Positions 16,988 through 27,851 of a stretch of 64,000 bases of DNA are shown here, piece after piece (position 1 is the stretch's first letter; the number at the start of each line of letters is the position of its first letter). Made by a program: the position numbers and the translations under genes. This DNA is from Nitratireductor aestuarii (GTDB lineage Bacteria > Pseudomonadota > Alphaproteobacteria > Rhizobiales > Rhizobiaceae): positions 124,001 through 188,000 of the forward strand of contig NZ_BMIF01000009.1 of the NCBI RefSeq assembly GCF_014641695.1. Direction: 5' to 3'. The notes below the pieces were generated by a model. It was not told the DNA's origin. It searched no databases and saw nothing but the letters and a program-made list of their open reading frames with translations.

Positions 16988-18811
16988 TCAGGCCTGTTCG
17001 AATATCGACGCGCCCTCGTCAGCGCGACCGGCGATCCGGCGGAAGGCGGCGAAGAGTTCGCGGCCCATGCCGTGCTGGCGGTGGGAGAGATCGACCGGTT
17101 CGACCGTGCGGCTTGCCAGTTCCTGCGCGTCGACCAGCAGCTCAAGCGTTCCAGCTTCCGCATCGACGCGGACCATGTCGCCATCGCGCACCTTGGCAAT
17201 CACACCACCGTCGAGCGCTTCCGGCGTGACGTGGATCGCTGCAGGCACCTTGCCCGACGCGCCAGACATGCGGCCATCCGTGACCAGTGCCACGTGGTAG
17301 CCGCGGTCCTGCAGGACACCCAGGGCAGGGGTAAGCTTGTGCAGCTCAGGCATGCCGTTCGCCTTTGGGCCCTGGTAGCGCACGACCGCAACCACGTCGC
17401 GGTTCAGGAGGCCGTCCTTGAATGCCTGCTGCAGGGCTTCCTGCGTGTGGAACACCATGGCCGGCGCTTCGATAACCCGATGCTGCGGCTTCACGGCTGA
17501 CGTCTTGATGATGGCGTGGCCGAGGTTCCCCTTCAGCATGCGCAGGCCGCCGGTTGGCTGGAAGGCCTTTTCGAAAGGTGCAAGCACCTTTTCGTCGCCG
17601 CTTTGCTCCGGAGTCGGCACGCGGGTGACGCTGCCATTCTCGCCGAGCTTTGCTTCGACGGCATAGTTGCGCAGACCCGGCCCCCAGACCGTCGAGACGT
17701 CCTCGTGTAGAAGCCCTGCGTCGAGAAGCTCGCGGATCAGGAAGCCCAGACCGCCTGCCGCATGGAAATGGTTCACGTCGGCAAGGCCGTTCGGGTAGAC
17801 GCGGGCGAGTAGCGGAACGATGTCCGAAATCTCGGCGATATCCGACCAGGTCAGCTTGATGCCCGCCGCAGCGGCTATGGCGATCAGGTGGATCGTGTGG
17901 TTGGTCGAGCCGCCCGTCGCATTCAGACCGACAACAGCGTTGACGATCGAACGCTCGTCGATCATGCGGCCGACCGGGGTGAACTCGTTGCCCTGCGCGG
18001 TGATGGCGAGCGCGCGCTTGGCGGCTTCACGCGTCAGCGCGGTGCGCAGCGGCGTGTTCGGGTTGACGAAGCTAGCACCTGGCGTGTGCAGGCCCATGAT
18101 CTCCATCATCATCTGATTGGAGTTGGCCGTGCCGTAGAAGGTGCAGGTGCCGGGGCTGTGATAGGACTTCGATTCAGCTTCCAGCAACGCGTCGCGACCG
18201 ACCTTGCCCTCGGCGTAGAGCTGGCGGACCTTGGCCTTCTCGTCATTTGGCAAGCCCGTCGTCATCGGGCCAGCCGGGATGAAGACGGCGGGGAGGTGGC
18301 CGAAGTTGAGGGCTGCGATCAGCAGGCCCGGAACGATCTTGTCACAGATGCCGAGATAGACCGCGGCATCGAACATGTTGTGCGAGAGACCGACGGCTGC
18401 GGACAGCGCGATCACGTCACGGGAGAAAAGCGAGAGCTCCATGCCGGCCTGGCCCTGGGTCACGCCATCGCACATGGCCGGAACGCCTGACGCTACCTGC
18501 GCAACCGCACCCACTTCGCGCGCGGCCTCGCGGATCAGTTCCGGGAAGGTCTCATAGGGCTGGTGCGCCGAAAGCATGTCGTTATAGGCGGTGACGATGC
18601 CGAGGTTCGGCACTGCATTGCCGGAAAGCGCAGCCTTGTCGCCGGGAGCGCAGGCGGCAAATCCATGCGCCAGGTTTCCGCAAGCGAGTGCGGAACGGTG
18701 CGGGCCGGATGATGCAGCTTCGTCCAGCCGTTGCAGATAGGCTTCGCGCGTCGCGCGGGAGCGCTCGCGGATCCTGGATGTGATTGCTTCAAGCTCGCGT
18801 TTCACCGTCAT
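16988..18811 (-). CDS. edd: Phosphogluconate dehydratase
   Basis: Edd dehydrates 6-phosphogluconate to KDPG, the committed step of the Entner-Doudoroff pathway. The 607-residue protein belongs to the IlvD/Edd Fe-S family: [55 protein letters not shown] and [17 protein letters not shown] hold the conserved cysteines and active-site residues; [18 protein letters not shown] is the C-terminal signature. The ATG at 18811, with AAGGG nine bases upstream, was preferred to an in-frame TTG at 18820 that overlaps the pgl stop. It is the third gene of zwf-pgl-edd. KDPG aldolase (eda) is not in the window. Confidence 0.96.
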   Translation of the reverse strand: MTVKRELEAITSRIRERSRATREAYLQRLDEAASSGPHRSALACGNLAHGFAACAPGDKAALSGNAVPNLGIVTAYNDMLSAHQPYETFPELIREAAREVGAVAQVASGVPAMCDGVTQGQAGMELSLFSRDVIALSAAVGLSHNMFDAAVYLGICDKIVPGLLIAALNFGHLPAVFIPAGPMTTGLPNDEKAKVRQLYAEGKVGRDALLEAESKSYHSPGTCTFYGTANSNQMMMEIMGLHTPGASFVNPNTPLRTALTREAAKRALAITAQGNEFTPVGRMIDERSIVNAVVGLNATGGSTNHTIHLIAIAAAAGIKLTWSDIAEISDIVPLLARVYPNGLADVNHFHAAGGLGFLIRELLDAGLLHEDVSTVWGPGLRNYAVEAKLGENGSVTRVPTPEQSGDEKVLAPFEKAFQPTGGLRMLKGNLGHAIIKTSAVKPQHRVIEAPAMVFHTQEALQQAFKDGLLNRDVVAVVRYQGPKANGMPELHKLTPALGVLQDRGYHVALVTDGRMSGASGKVPAAIHVTPEALDGGVIAKVRDGDMVRVDAEAGTLELLVDAQELASRTVEPVDLSHRQHGMGRELFAAFRRIAGRADEGASIFEQA

Positions 18812-18816
18812 GATAC

Positions 18817-19515
18817 TCAACCCTTCGGAGCCCAGTAAACGTGCACGGGCACGCCTGCGCGCTCGATGACTGCCCGGATGGGCAGGTTTGACTTCTTGGC
18901 AAGCGCCTGTTCCAGAACGGCGCGCTTGTCGTCACCTTCGATGTGGAGGAAGATTGCCCGCGCAGCACAGAGCACGGGCATGGACAGTGTCAGCCGGGGC
19001 TCTTGAGCGGCCTCGGAGACCACCGGCTGGACGGGCGGACCGTCCAGCGTTGCGAGAAGCTCTCCGATGTTTTCCGCATCGGGAAAGAGTGAGGCCGTAT
19101 GGCCGTCATTGCCCATGCCAAGCACCAGAACGTCGAGCGGCAGCGGGAGAGCTGCAATCGTCTTCGATGCCCGCTCTGCGGCTTCATCGATGTTGGAACC
19201 CGAATGGTAGAGGGGCACAAACTCGGCGTCGGATGCACGGTTCTTGAAAAAATGGCGCAGTGCGAGCCGTGCGTTGGACCGTTCAGAAGATGGCGGAACG
19301 AACCGCTCGTCCGCCAGGGTCACGGCAGTCCGCTCCCAATGGATAGGGGTTGAGGACAATTCTTCCAGAAACAGGCGCGGAGTGGTGCCGCCGGAGATGG
19401 CGAGCAGTGCCTTGTTCCGGGCAGACAAAGCCTTTGCCAGCTCGCCTGAGACCTTGTTCGCGAGGTCCCGCGCCAATGCCTGCGGCGAGGAGAATTCGTA
19501 CCACTTGACCTTCAT
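18817..19515 (-). CDS. pgl: 6-phosphogluconolactonase
   Basis: Pgl hydrolyses 6-phosphogluconolactone made by Zwf. The 232-residue protein follows the DevB/SOL family: [17 protein letters not shown] near residue 40, [39 protein letters not shown], and [21 protein letters not shown]. Start ATG at 19515 lies one base after the zwf stop codon, and edd starts five bases after its own stop, so the three genes form a tight operon. Confidence 0.95.
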   Translation of the reverse strand: MKVKWYEFSSPQALARDLANKVSGELAKALSARNKALLAISGGTTPRLFLEELSSTPIHWERTAVTLADERFVPPSSERSNARLALRHFFKNRASDAEFVPLYHSGSNIDEAAERASKTIAALPLPLDVLVLGMGNDGHTASLFPDAENIGELLATLDGPPVQPVVSEAAQEPRLTLSMPVLCAARAIFLHIEGDDKRAVLEQALAKKSNLPIRAVIERAGVPVHVYWAPKG

Positions 19516-19516
19516 G

Positions 19517-20989
<1,473 letters not shown>

Positions 20990-21022
20990 GCACTCTGCCT
21001 TTCACGTTCTGGCTGCTTCTAG

Positions 21023-21036
21023 ATTAATCGATTTAA
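21023..21036 (-). promoter_or_regulatory. LacI-type operator candidate upstream of zwf
   Basis: ATTAATCGATTTAA, with the palindromic core AATCGATT (21026-21033) that fits AANCGNTT. The same core stands upstream of gloA. Position just before the zwf start would suit repression of the Entner-Doudoroff operon. Confidence 0.45.
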
Positions 21037-21100
21037 AAATTCCAGACAGGATTGCAACTAAGTGCAGCCTAACATCGCAATTTAGAAGGAATAAGGCTGC

Positions 21101-22399
21101 CTAGATGAGGTCGCGGAGCGCGTACCAGTTCAACGCAAGCACCAGCAGAACTGACTGGAAGCGCTGACCGCCGGGGAAGGGCGGAATGGCAAGCTCTTCA
21201 AAGAGCTTCAGTTTTTCGCGTTTGCCCGCGAGCGCTTCGGCGTAAAGGCGGCCCACGTAGTTGGAAAGCATGACCCCGTGCCCGGAATATCCGCCAGCGG
21301 AAATGACATGGGGCAGGACTTCGCGCACGTAGGGCATGCGGGGCATCGTGATGCCGACATAACCGCCCCAGGCGTGGGTAATCTCCGTGTCCTTCAGCTG
21401 CGGATAGACTTCCGCGATCTGCCGGCGGATCTGGTTGCGGATGTCGCCGGGGCTCGCCTTCGAATAGATCTCTCGCCCACCGAAGAGAAGGCGACCATCG
21501 CTCGACTTGCGGAAATAGCGGACGACGAAGTGGGAGTCGTCGACGCTTTCGCCGCCGGGAAGTACTTTGCTGTCGGAGCCAAGCGGCGGCGTTGCGCCGA
21601 TGAAGGAACCGATCGGCATCAGATGGCGGGCCGTCGTTTTCTCGAGCCCATCGATATAGGCGTTGGTCGCGATCAGGCAGTTTGCCGCGGTAATCGTGCC
21701 CTGGTCGGTCTCAACCTCCACCCGCCCGCCATTCGCGTTGATACGCAGCGCCTGCGTGCCCTCGAAGATATGCGCTCCCGCCCTTGCAGCCGCCTGACCG
21801 GTCCCCACCAGAAGTTTGATCGGGTTGATGTGACCGGTGCCGGTATCCTTGATGCCGCCATGATAGCGGCTCGACCCAAGATGCGCCGCCGTCTCGTCGC
21901 GATCCATATAGGTCAGGTGCGGATAGCCGAAGCGCTCCGCCATGATTTCTGCATGGTGCTTATAGTGGCGAGTGTATCGAGGCTTATGGGCAACGGAAAG
22001 CTGACCTGGCATGTAGTCAATGTCTATGCCGTGCTCTCCGGCGAAGGACAGGAGATGTGACTTCGCTTCCTCTGCCACGTCGAAGAGCGCCTTGGCGCGG
22101 GTGAAGCCCAACTGGCCCTCGAGGTCTTCGGCCCAGGAGCGCTGGCCAGTGCCAAGCTGGCCGCCGTTGCGGCCGGAAGCGCCGTCACCCAGCCGATGTG
22201 CTTCGATTAGCACAACGTCCACACCAGCCTTTGCCAGGTGATAGGCAGCCGAGACGCCCGTAAAGCCGCCGCCGATGATCACTACATCGGCACGGCGACT
22301 GCCGTCCAGCCTCGGATATTCAGGTCGTGCGTCGAGTGTCGCCTCGTACCACGAGATTCCGGGCGAAATCGGAGACTGGTAGCCCATGCGGAGGCTCAC
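21101..22399 (-). CDS. puuB: FAD-dependent oxidase, gamma-glutamylputrescine oxidase type
   Basis: 432 residues of the DAO (D-amino acid oxidase-like) fold: DVVIIGGGFTGVSAAYHLAKAGVDVVLIEA (about 39-68) binds FAD, GASGRNGGQLGTGQR is the flavin-contact segment typical of PuuB/OrdL proteins, and GGYSGHGVMLSNYVG lies near the C-terminus. In E. coli PuuB oxidises gamma-glutamylputrescine. Here it directly follows a glutamine-synthetase-type PuuA (3-base gap), with polyamine transport genes divergent, which supports this substrate. The GTG start at 22399 was kept; ATG at 22387 is possible, and neither has a strong ribosome site. Confidence 0.85.
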   Translation of the reverse strand: MSLRMGYQSPISPGISWYEATLDARPEYPRLDGSRRADVVIIGGGFTGVSAAYHLAKAGVDVVLIEAHRLGDGASGRNGGQLGTGQRSWAEDLEGQLGFTRAKALFDVAEEAKSHLLSFAGEHGIDIDYMPGQLSVAHKPRYTRHYKHHAEIMAERFGYPHLTYMDRDETAAHLGSSRYHGGIKDTGTGHINPIKLLVGTGQAAARAGAHIFEGTQALRINANGGRVEVETDQGTITAANCLIATNAYIDGLEKTTARHLMPIGSFIGATPPLGSDSKVLPGGESVDDSHFVVRYFRKSSDGRLLFGGREIYSKASPGDIRNQIRRQIAEVYPQLKDTEITHAWGGYVGITMPRMPYVREVLPHVISAGGYSGHGVMLSNYVGRLYAEALAGKREKLKLFEELAIPPFPGGQRFQSVLLVLALNWYALRDLI

Positions 22400-22402
22400 A
22401 CC

Positions 22403-23833
22403 CTAAACGTTCAACAGAAGGTATTCGCGTTCCCAAGGGCTGATTACACGCATGAAGGTTTCAAACTCCATGCGCTTGATCGCCGCGAAGGTGGTGATGA
22501 AGCTGGTGCCCAGAATGTCGTGCAGGAGCTTGTCCTGTTCGAAGAGCGCAACAGCTTCGAGCAGCCCGCGCGGCAGCTCGATCAGATCCTCGTTCACGGA
22601 CTTGCTGGAGGGCGCATCGGGTTCGATCTTTTCGAGGATGCCCGACAGACCGCAAGCCAGCGATCCGGCAAGCGCGAGGTAAGGGTTGGCGTCTGACGAC
22701 GGGATGCGGTTTTCCACGCGACGGGCCTGGTGGTCCGATACAGGAACACGGAAAGCGGCGGTGCGGTTGTCGTAACCCCAGCGCGTGTTGACCGGCGCAG
22801 AGGCGCTCTGCGTCAGGCGGCGGTAGGAGTTCACGTAGGGCGCCAGCATCACCAGCGCATTTGGAATGTGCTTCTGCAGCCCGCCGATGAAGTGGCGGAA
22901 CGTCTCGCTCTCACTGCCGTCGGCGTTGGTGAAGACGTTCTGGCCGGTCTTGATGTCCACCAGCGACTGGTGGATGTGCATCGCCGAGCCGGGCTGATCC
23001 TGAATGGGCTTCGCCATGAATGTTGCGTAGATGTCGTGCTTCAGCGCCGCCTCACGGATCGTGCGCTTGAACATGAACACCTGGTCGGCAAGCTCGATCG
23101 GATCACCATGGCGCAGGTTGATCTCCAGCTGGCCTGCACCTTCCTCGTGGATCAGGGTGTCAATCTCCAGACCCTGCGCTTCCGAGAAATGATAGATGTC
23201 ATCGATCAGTTCGTCGAACTCGTTGACGCCGGCGATGGAATAGCCCTGGCCACCACCAATCGGGCGTCCCGAGCGGCCGACTGGCGGGGTCAGCGGGTAA
23301 TCCGGGTCGGGGTTCTTGTGGACGAGGTAGAACTCGATCTCGGGCGCTACGATGGGCTTCATGCCCATCTCGGCATATTTGGCCATCACGCGCTTCAGCA
23401 CGTTGCGGGGGCTGTATTCCACCACGCTGCCGTCCTGACGAGCGAGATCGCAGATCACCTGTGCGGTCGGATCGCTTTCCCACGGAACCACGGACAGTGT
23501 AGCCAGGTCCGGGACCAGCTTCAGATCGCCGTCGTCCTCGGGATAGACAAAACCATGGCCATCTTCCGGGTATTCACCGGAAATGGTTGTCATGAAGACA
23601 GCGGAGGGGAGGGCCAGCGACGTGTTGGAGATGAATTTCTTCGACGGCATCATCTTGCCGCGCGCGACACCCGCCTGATCAGGGGTGATGCACTCGATGT
23701 CTTCAATGGCACGCCATTCAAGCCATTCCGTGGCCTGTTTCCAATCCGTCACGCCTCGCAGGTTTTGCAGGAACGCTGCAGATGCGCGCGTACGGCTCGC
23801 TTTCCCACGTGGAGTTTTCGTATTGTTCAACAT
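22403..23833 (-). CDS. puuA: Glutamine synthetase family, gamma-glutamylputrescine synthetase
   Basis: 476-residue member of the glutamine synthetase superfamily. The ATP and metal sites are visible: PEIEFYLV, EEGAGQLEINLRHGDPIELAD, MAKPIQDQPGSAMHIHQSL, and the C-terminal VENRIPSSDANPYLALAGSLACG. The DQ and RIPSSDANPY variants resemble the PuuA (polyamine) branch rather than GlnA. PuuA joins putrescine to glutamate with ATP. ATG at 23833 with AGGTGA upstream was preferred to TTG at 23836. It forms an operon with puuB and is divergent to the potFGHI importer across the receiver gene. Confidence 0.88.
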   Translation of the reverse strand: MLNNTKTPRGKASRTRASAAFLQNLRGVTDWKQATEWLEWRAIEDIECITPDQAGVARGKMMPSKKFISNTSLALPSAVFMTTISGEYPEDGHGFVYPEDDGDLKLVPDLATLSVVPWESDPTAQVICDLARQDGSVVEYSPRNVLKRVMAKYAEMGMKPIVAPEIEFYLVHKNPDPDYPLTPPVGRSGRPIGGGQGYSIAGVNEFDELIDDIYHFSEAQGLEIDTLIHEEGAGQLEINLRHGDPIELADQVFMFKRTIREAALKHDIYATFMAKPIQDQPGSAMHIHQSLVDIKTGQNVFTNADGSESETFRHFIGGLQKHIPNALVMLAPYVNSYRRLTQSASAPVNTRWGYDNRTAAFRVPVSDHQARRVENRIPSSDANPYLALAGSLACGLSGILEKIEPDAPSSKSVNEDLIELPRGLLEAVALFEQDKLLHDILGTSFITTFAAIKRMEFETFMRVISPWEREYLLLNV

Positions 23834-23965
23834 CAATCACCTAAAATGCTCAAACGAGATACTATACTAGCCCCGTTAAATGCAACGAACGAGCGCGTTG
23901 TTGCCGAGCATTGCGGGAAAATTACGTCAGAACACGAGCTCTCCGCACCCTTTCAGGTTCATCCG

Positions 23966-24403
23966 TCAGTGCGCCAGTCCCTGGTTCAGCAGCCGGGCCA
24001 CCGATGCCTGTATCTTGTCCTGGGTGAGCGGCATCGAAATCATTGCGTCCAGTACCATCGCCGTTCGGACAGATCCATCGTAGGGCTGTCCGCCCTTCGT
24101 AATCCCCAAAATTCGCGGAAAACCGTCATTGCGCCTGTTGCGAAGCTCGATCAATGACGCAACTATATCGCCCAGCGTGGCGTGTTCTCGGGTCAGGTCC
24201 AGAACGACCAGCGCCAGCTCTTGAGTATTGAGCGTATCAAAGCTCTCCCAACCATCCACGCAGGTGGTTTGCCGGTAGATGCCTTCAATACTTTGGGCCA
24301 GGATGATCCGATTTATCGGTGAGGCTGAAATGACAACGACGGAACTGCCGGTTGCCCTACGCCTCGGATCGATCGCCTCCAGCAGTACATTCCCACTCGC
24401 CAT
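23966..24403 (-). CDS. Stand-alone degenerate receiver-like protein
   Basis: 145 residues that resemble a CheY-type receiver: SSVVVISASPINRIILAQSIE as first strand and helix, LALVVLDLTREH with Asp69 at the phosphorylation position, then ILGITKGGQPYDG and DAMISMPLTQDKIQASVARLL. The acidic pair that binds Mg2+ after strand 1 is missing (SAS instead of DD) and the usual Lys-Pro before the last helix reads Met-Pro. It may therefore be a pseudo-receiver used for protein contacts. ATG 24403 follows AGGTGGGG. It sits between puuA and potF, so a role in the polyamine locus is possible but unproven. Confidence 0.7.
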   Translation of the reverse strand: MASGNVLLEAIDPRRRATGSSVVVISASPINRIILAQSIEGIYRQTTCVDGWESFDTLNTQELALVVLDLTREHATLGDIVASLIELRNRRNDGFPRILGITKGGQPYDGSVRTAMVLDAMISMPLTQDKIQASVARLLNQGLAH

Positions 24404-24555
24404 CAATCCCCACCTGCAATCTTTAGTTGCATGTTTATATATAATTACAACGAAAGATTGCCTTCGTCAATGCGCGGCAAAGACCCATGTTTGTGCCACT
24501 GTAATGGCATGGGGGAAATCTTTTATTTCTCGCGAATTTCCTCCTTGTCTGTACA

Positions 24556-24565
24556 GTTGATCAAC
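24556..24565. promoter_or_regulatory. Palindrome GTTGATCAAC upstream of potF
   Basis: Perfect 10-base palindrome 60 bases before the potF ATG and about 150 bases from the divergent receiver gene. A short operator is possible; it is short enough to occur by chance. Confidence 0.3.
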
Positions 24566-24624
24566 AATAGGTTCGGCCCAAATTCCGCGTTTGCGGATAT
24601 GATGGATGAAGGGAGCTTGGTCCA

Positions 24625-25722
24625 ATGAAGAGCCATCTTGTACTGCGGTCAGTACTCTCGGTAACAACAGCTCTCTTCGCGTTCGGAGCGATGGCGCAGG
24701 AGCGGGTTGTCAACGTTTACAACTGGTCCGACTATATCGACGAAAGCATCCTTGAAGACTTCACCAAGGAGACGGGGATCAAGGTCGTCTACGACGTTTA
24801 CGATTCCAACGAGGTGCTGGAAACCAAGCTGCTCGCTGGCGGATCGGGCTACGATGTCGTGGCGCCCACGGCCGAATTCCTGGCGCGCCAGGTGCAGGCC
24901 GGCGTGTTCCAGAAGCTCGACAAGTCGAAGCTCCCGAACATCTCGAACATGTGGGACGTCATCGAAGACAAGACGGCGATGTACGATCCCGAGAATGCCT
25001 TTTCGATCAACTACATGTGGGGCACTACCGGAATCGGCTACAACAAGGCCAAGGTGAAGGCGGCACTGGGCATCGACACGGTGGATTCCTGGGACGTGCT
25101 GTTTGATCCGGAGAATGCAGCCAAGCTTGCCGACTGCGGCATCTACCTGCTCGACACGCCGACCGATGTGCTGCGCGCGGCGCTGAACTATGCGGGCCTG
25201 AACCCGGACAGCCGTGACCAGGCTGAACTGCAGAAGGGCGCTGACATTCTTCAGGCGATCCGTCCCTATGTGCGCAAGTTCCATTCGTCCGAATACATCA
25301 ATGCACTCGCCAACGGCGATATCTGCGTGGCCCTCGGCTATTCCGGTGATATCTTCCAGGCGCGCGACCGCGCTTCCGAGGCAGGGCAGGGTGTCGAGAT
25401 AGGCTACTCCATCCCGAAGGAAGGCGCGCAGATGTGGTTCGACCAGATGGCGATCCCGGCTGATGCGCCGCACGTTGAGGAAGCGCACGAGTTCCTGAAC
25501 TACCTGATGCGCCCCGAGGTGATCGCCAAGGCGTCGAACTTCACCGTCTATGCGAACGGCAACTTCGCCTCGCAGGAATTCATCGACGACGATATCATCA
25601 CCGACACCGCAGTCTATCCGGATGAAGCCACGCTGGCGAACCTGTTCGTAGCGCTGCCGTTCGATCCGCAGACGCAGCGCGTCGTGACGCGTCTGTGGAC
25701 GCGCATCACCACCGGACAGTAA
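24625..25722 (+). CDS. potF: Putrescine ABC transporter, periplasmic binding protein
   Basis: 365 residues with a signal peptide (cleavage after GAMAQ). The mature protein starts RVVNVYNWSDYIDESILEDF, the hallmark of PotD/PotF proteins, and continues with YDVVAPTAEFLARQ, AFSINYMWGTTGIGYN and VGYSIPKEGAQMWFDQMAI-like segments. It captures polyamine in the periplasm and delivers it to PotH/PotI. AAGGGAG lies nine bases before the ATG. It heads potF-potG-potH-potI; the divergent puuA/puuB genes support putrescine as substrate. Confidence 0.95.
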   Translation: MKSHLVLRSVLSVTTALFAFGAMAQERVVNVYNWSDYIDESILEDFTKETGIKVVYDVYDSNEVLETKLLAGGSGYDVVAPTAEFLARQVQAGVFQKLDKSKLPNISNMWDVIEDKTAMYDPENAFSINYMWGTTGIGYNKAKVKAALGIDTVDSWDVLFDPENAAKLADCGIYLLDTPTDVLRAALNYAGLNPDSRDQAELQKGADILQAIRPYVRKFHSSEYINALANGDICVALGYSGDIFQARDRASEAGQGVEIGYSIPKEGAQMWFDQMAIPADAPHVEEAHEFLNYLMRPEVIAKASNFTVYANGNFASQEFIDDDIITDTAVYPDEATLANLFVALPFDPQTQRVVTRLWTRITTGQ

Positions 25723-25786
25723 AACTAAGTTGGCCGGTCCTCGCCCAGGATCGGCCAGCCAACATCCTTGGGCGGGAGGCTGGTGA

Positions 25787-26929
25787 ATGGCGTCTCTTGG
25801 CAGTATCCGGCGGGATTTCGCTCCCTGGGCAAACCCCGACGAAAAGCCGTTCATACGCTTCGAAAACGTCACAAAGAGTTTCGGCTCACAGACCACAGCC
25901 GTCGATGACCTGACGCTGTCGATCTACGAGCGCGAGTTCTTCGTCCTGCTCGGACCTTCCGGCTGCGGCAAGACCACGCTTCTGCGCATGCTGGGCGGGT
26001 TCGAGCAGCCCACCTCCGGTCGTGTTCTTCTCGATGGACAGGACCTCTCCGGCGTGCCGCCTTATCGGCGGCCGGTGAACATGATGTTCCAGTCCTACGC
26101 GCTCTTCCCGCATATGTCGGTCGAAAAGAACATCGCCTTCGGCCTCAAGCAGGAGGGGATGCCCAAGGCGCAGATTGGCGAGCGGGTTCAGCGCATGCTG
26201 AAGCTCGTAAAGCTGGAGAAGTATGCGTCGCGCAAGCCGCACCAGCTTTCCGGCGGACAGCGGCAGCGCGTGGCACTTGCGCGTGCGCTGGCGAAGCGGC
26301 CGAAGGTTCTGCTGCTCGACGAGCCGCTGGGCGCGCTCGACAAGAAGCTGCGGGAAGAAACGCAGTTCGAGCTGATGGATCTGCAGCAGGAGCTGGGCCT
26401 CACCTTCGTGATCGTGACGCACGATCAGGACGAAGCCATGACCATGGCCGACCGCATTGCCGTCATGGACGCCGGCAAGGTGCTGCAGGTGGCGACGCCA
26501 GCGGAGATCTATGAAGCGCCCAATTCCCGGTTCGTTGCGGAGTTCATCGGCAACATCAATATCTTCGACGGGCAGATCGTGGAGAAGACGGGAAGCGCTG
26601 CCCGGATCCGCGACAAAAGCGGGACAGAATTCCAGATCGCCCTAGGGTCAAACGCGCAGGCCGATGGCTCGGCGGGGCTCGCCGTCAGGCCCGAGAAGCT
26701 GCAGATCACTCGCGAGCGGCCGGCCGATGCCGTCAATGCCATCGACGGTGAGGTCTGGGACATCGCCTACATGGGCGATCTCACGCTCTATAACCTGAAG
26801 CTGGACGACGGGCGGATCATCAAGATCAGCACGATCAACAGCCGCCGGAGGGTGGAAGACGCGCTCACCTGGCATGACCGGGCGTGGGTGTCCTTTGCGC
26901 CGGATGCCGGCGTGCTGCTGACGCGTTAG
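25787..26929 (+). CDS. potG: Putrescine ABC transporter, ATP-binding protein
   Basis: 380 residues. ABC motifs in order: Walker A GPSGCGKTTLLRML, Q-loop MMFQSYALFPHM, signature LSGGQRQRVALARALA, Walker B VLLLDEPLGALDKK and the H-loop VTHDQDEAMTMADR. The extension after residue about 250 carries the TOBE regulatory domain of the polyamine/spermidine group (AVRPEKLQITRERP; YMGDLTLYNLKLDDGR). It powers import together with PotH and PotI. GGGAGG precedes its start, and potH starts nine bases after its stop. Confidence 0.95.
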   Translation: MASLGSIRRDFAPWANPDEKPFIRFENVTKSFGSQTTAVDDLTLSIYEREFFVLLGPSGCGKTTLLRMLGGFEQPTSGRVLLDGQDLSGVPPYRRPVNMMFQSYALFPHMSVEKNIAFGLKQEGMPKAQIGERVQRMLKLVKLEKYASRKPHQLSGGQRQRVALARALAKRPKVLLLDEPLGALDKKLREETQFELMDLQQELGLTFVIVTHDQDEAMTMADRIAVMDAGKVLQVATPAEIYEAPNSRFVAEFIGNINIFDGQIVEKTGSAARIRDKSGTEFQIALGSNAQADGSAGLAVRPEKLQITRERPADAVNAIDGEVWDIAYMGDLTLYNLKLDDGRIIKISTINSRRRVEDALTWHDRAWVSFAPDAGVLLTR

Positions 26930-26938
26930 GAGGGGCTG

Positions 26939-27850
26939 ATGAGCCGGCCTTCACCATCTCTACTGAGCCGGGTCGTCATCTGGGTGCCCTATCTCTGGCT
27001 CCTTGCGCTGTTTCTCGCTCCCTTCTTCATCGTCTTCAAGATATCGCTGTCGCAGACCGCGATTGCGATGCCTCCCTATACGCCCACCTTCGGGCTGAGC
27101 GAGGGTTGGGAGGGGCTCAAGAACGCCTTCAACAGCCTGTCGTTCGACAACTACCTTTGGGTGTTCGGCGATCCGCTCTACGTCAAAGCCTATCTGTCGA
27201 GCCTGAAGTTCGCGGCCATATCGACGGTGCTCGCGCTGCTGATTGGTTATCCGCTCGCCTATGGCATGACGCGCGCGCCGGAAAATCTGCGCACCATCTT
27301 CCTCATGATGGTGATCCTGCCGTTCTGGACGAGCTTCCTGATCCGCATCTATGCGTGGGTGGCGATCCTGAAGCCGGAGGGGCTGCTGAACCAGTTCCTG
27401 CTGTCGCTCGGGATCATCAAGCAGCCGCTGATCATCCTGAACACCGACCTCGCGATCTATATCGGCATAGTCTACTCGTACCTGCCGTTCATGGTGCTGC
27501 CCCTCTATGCTGCGCTTGAGAAGATGGACCATTCGCTGGTGGAAGCGGCGCAGGACCTTGGGTGCACCCCCATCAAGGCGTTCTGGAAAGTGACCTTCCC
27601 GCTCTCGCTTCCGGGCGTTCTTGCCGGGTCCATGCTTGTCTTCATCCCGGCAGTGGGCGAATTCGTGGTGCCGGATCTGCTTGGCGGTTCGAGCACGCTC
27701 ATGATCGGCAAGACGCTGTGGGCCGAGTTCTTCGTTAATCGCGACTGGCCGGTCGCTTCGGCGGTGGCGATCCTGCTGCTGCTGATCCTCGTCCTGCCGA
27801 TCGTCTATTTCCAGCGGGTTCAGGCAAAAGCCCGCGAGAGCGAGGTCTGA
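26939..27850 (+). CDS. potH: Putrescine ABC transporter, permease
   Basis: 303-residue inner-membrane protein with about six helices; the first (VVIWVPYLWLLALFLAPFF) is followed by a periplasmic loop and the rest. The EAA loop that contacts the ATPase is visible as VEAAQDLGCTPIKAFWKVTFPLSLPGVLAG. The phrase TSFLIRIYAWVAILKPEGLLNQ is typical of PotH/PotB. One base separates it from potI, so the two permeases are coupled. Confidence 0.94.
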   Translation: MSRPSPSLLSRVVIWVPYLWLLALFLAPFFIVFKISLSQTAIAMPPYTPTFGLSEGWEGLKNAFNSLSFDNYLWVFGDPLYVKAYLSSLKFAAISTVLALLIGYPLAYGMTRAPENLRTIFLMMVILPFWTSFLIRIYAWVAILKPEGLLNQFLLSLGIIKQPLIILNTDLAIYIGIVYSYLPFMVLPLYAALEKMDHSLVEAAQDLGCTPIKAFWKVTFPLSLPGVLAGSMLVFIPAVGEFVVPDLLGGSSTLMIGKTLWAEFFVNRDWPVASAVAILLLLILVLPIVYFQRVQAKARESEV

Positions 27851-27851
27851 C

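Noticed and set aside
24649-25896. Minus-strand frame of about 415 codons
   Set aside because: Antisense to potF and the start of potG.
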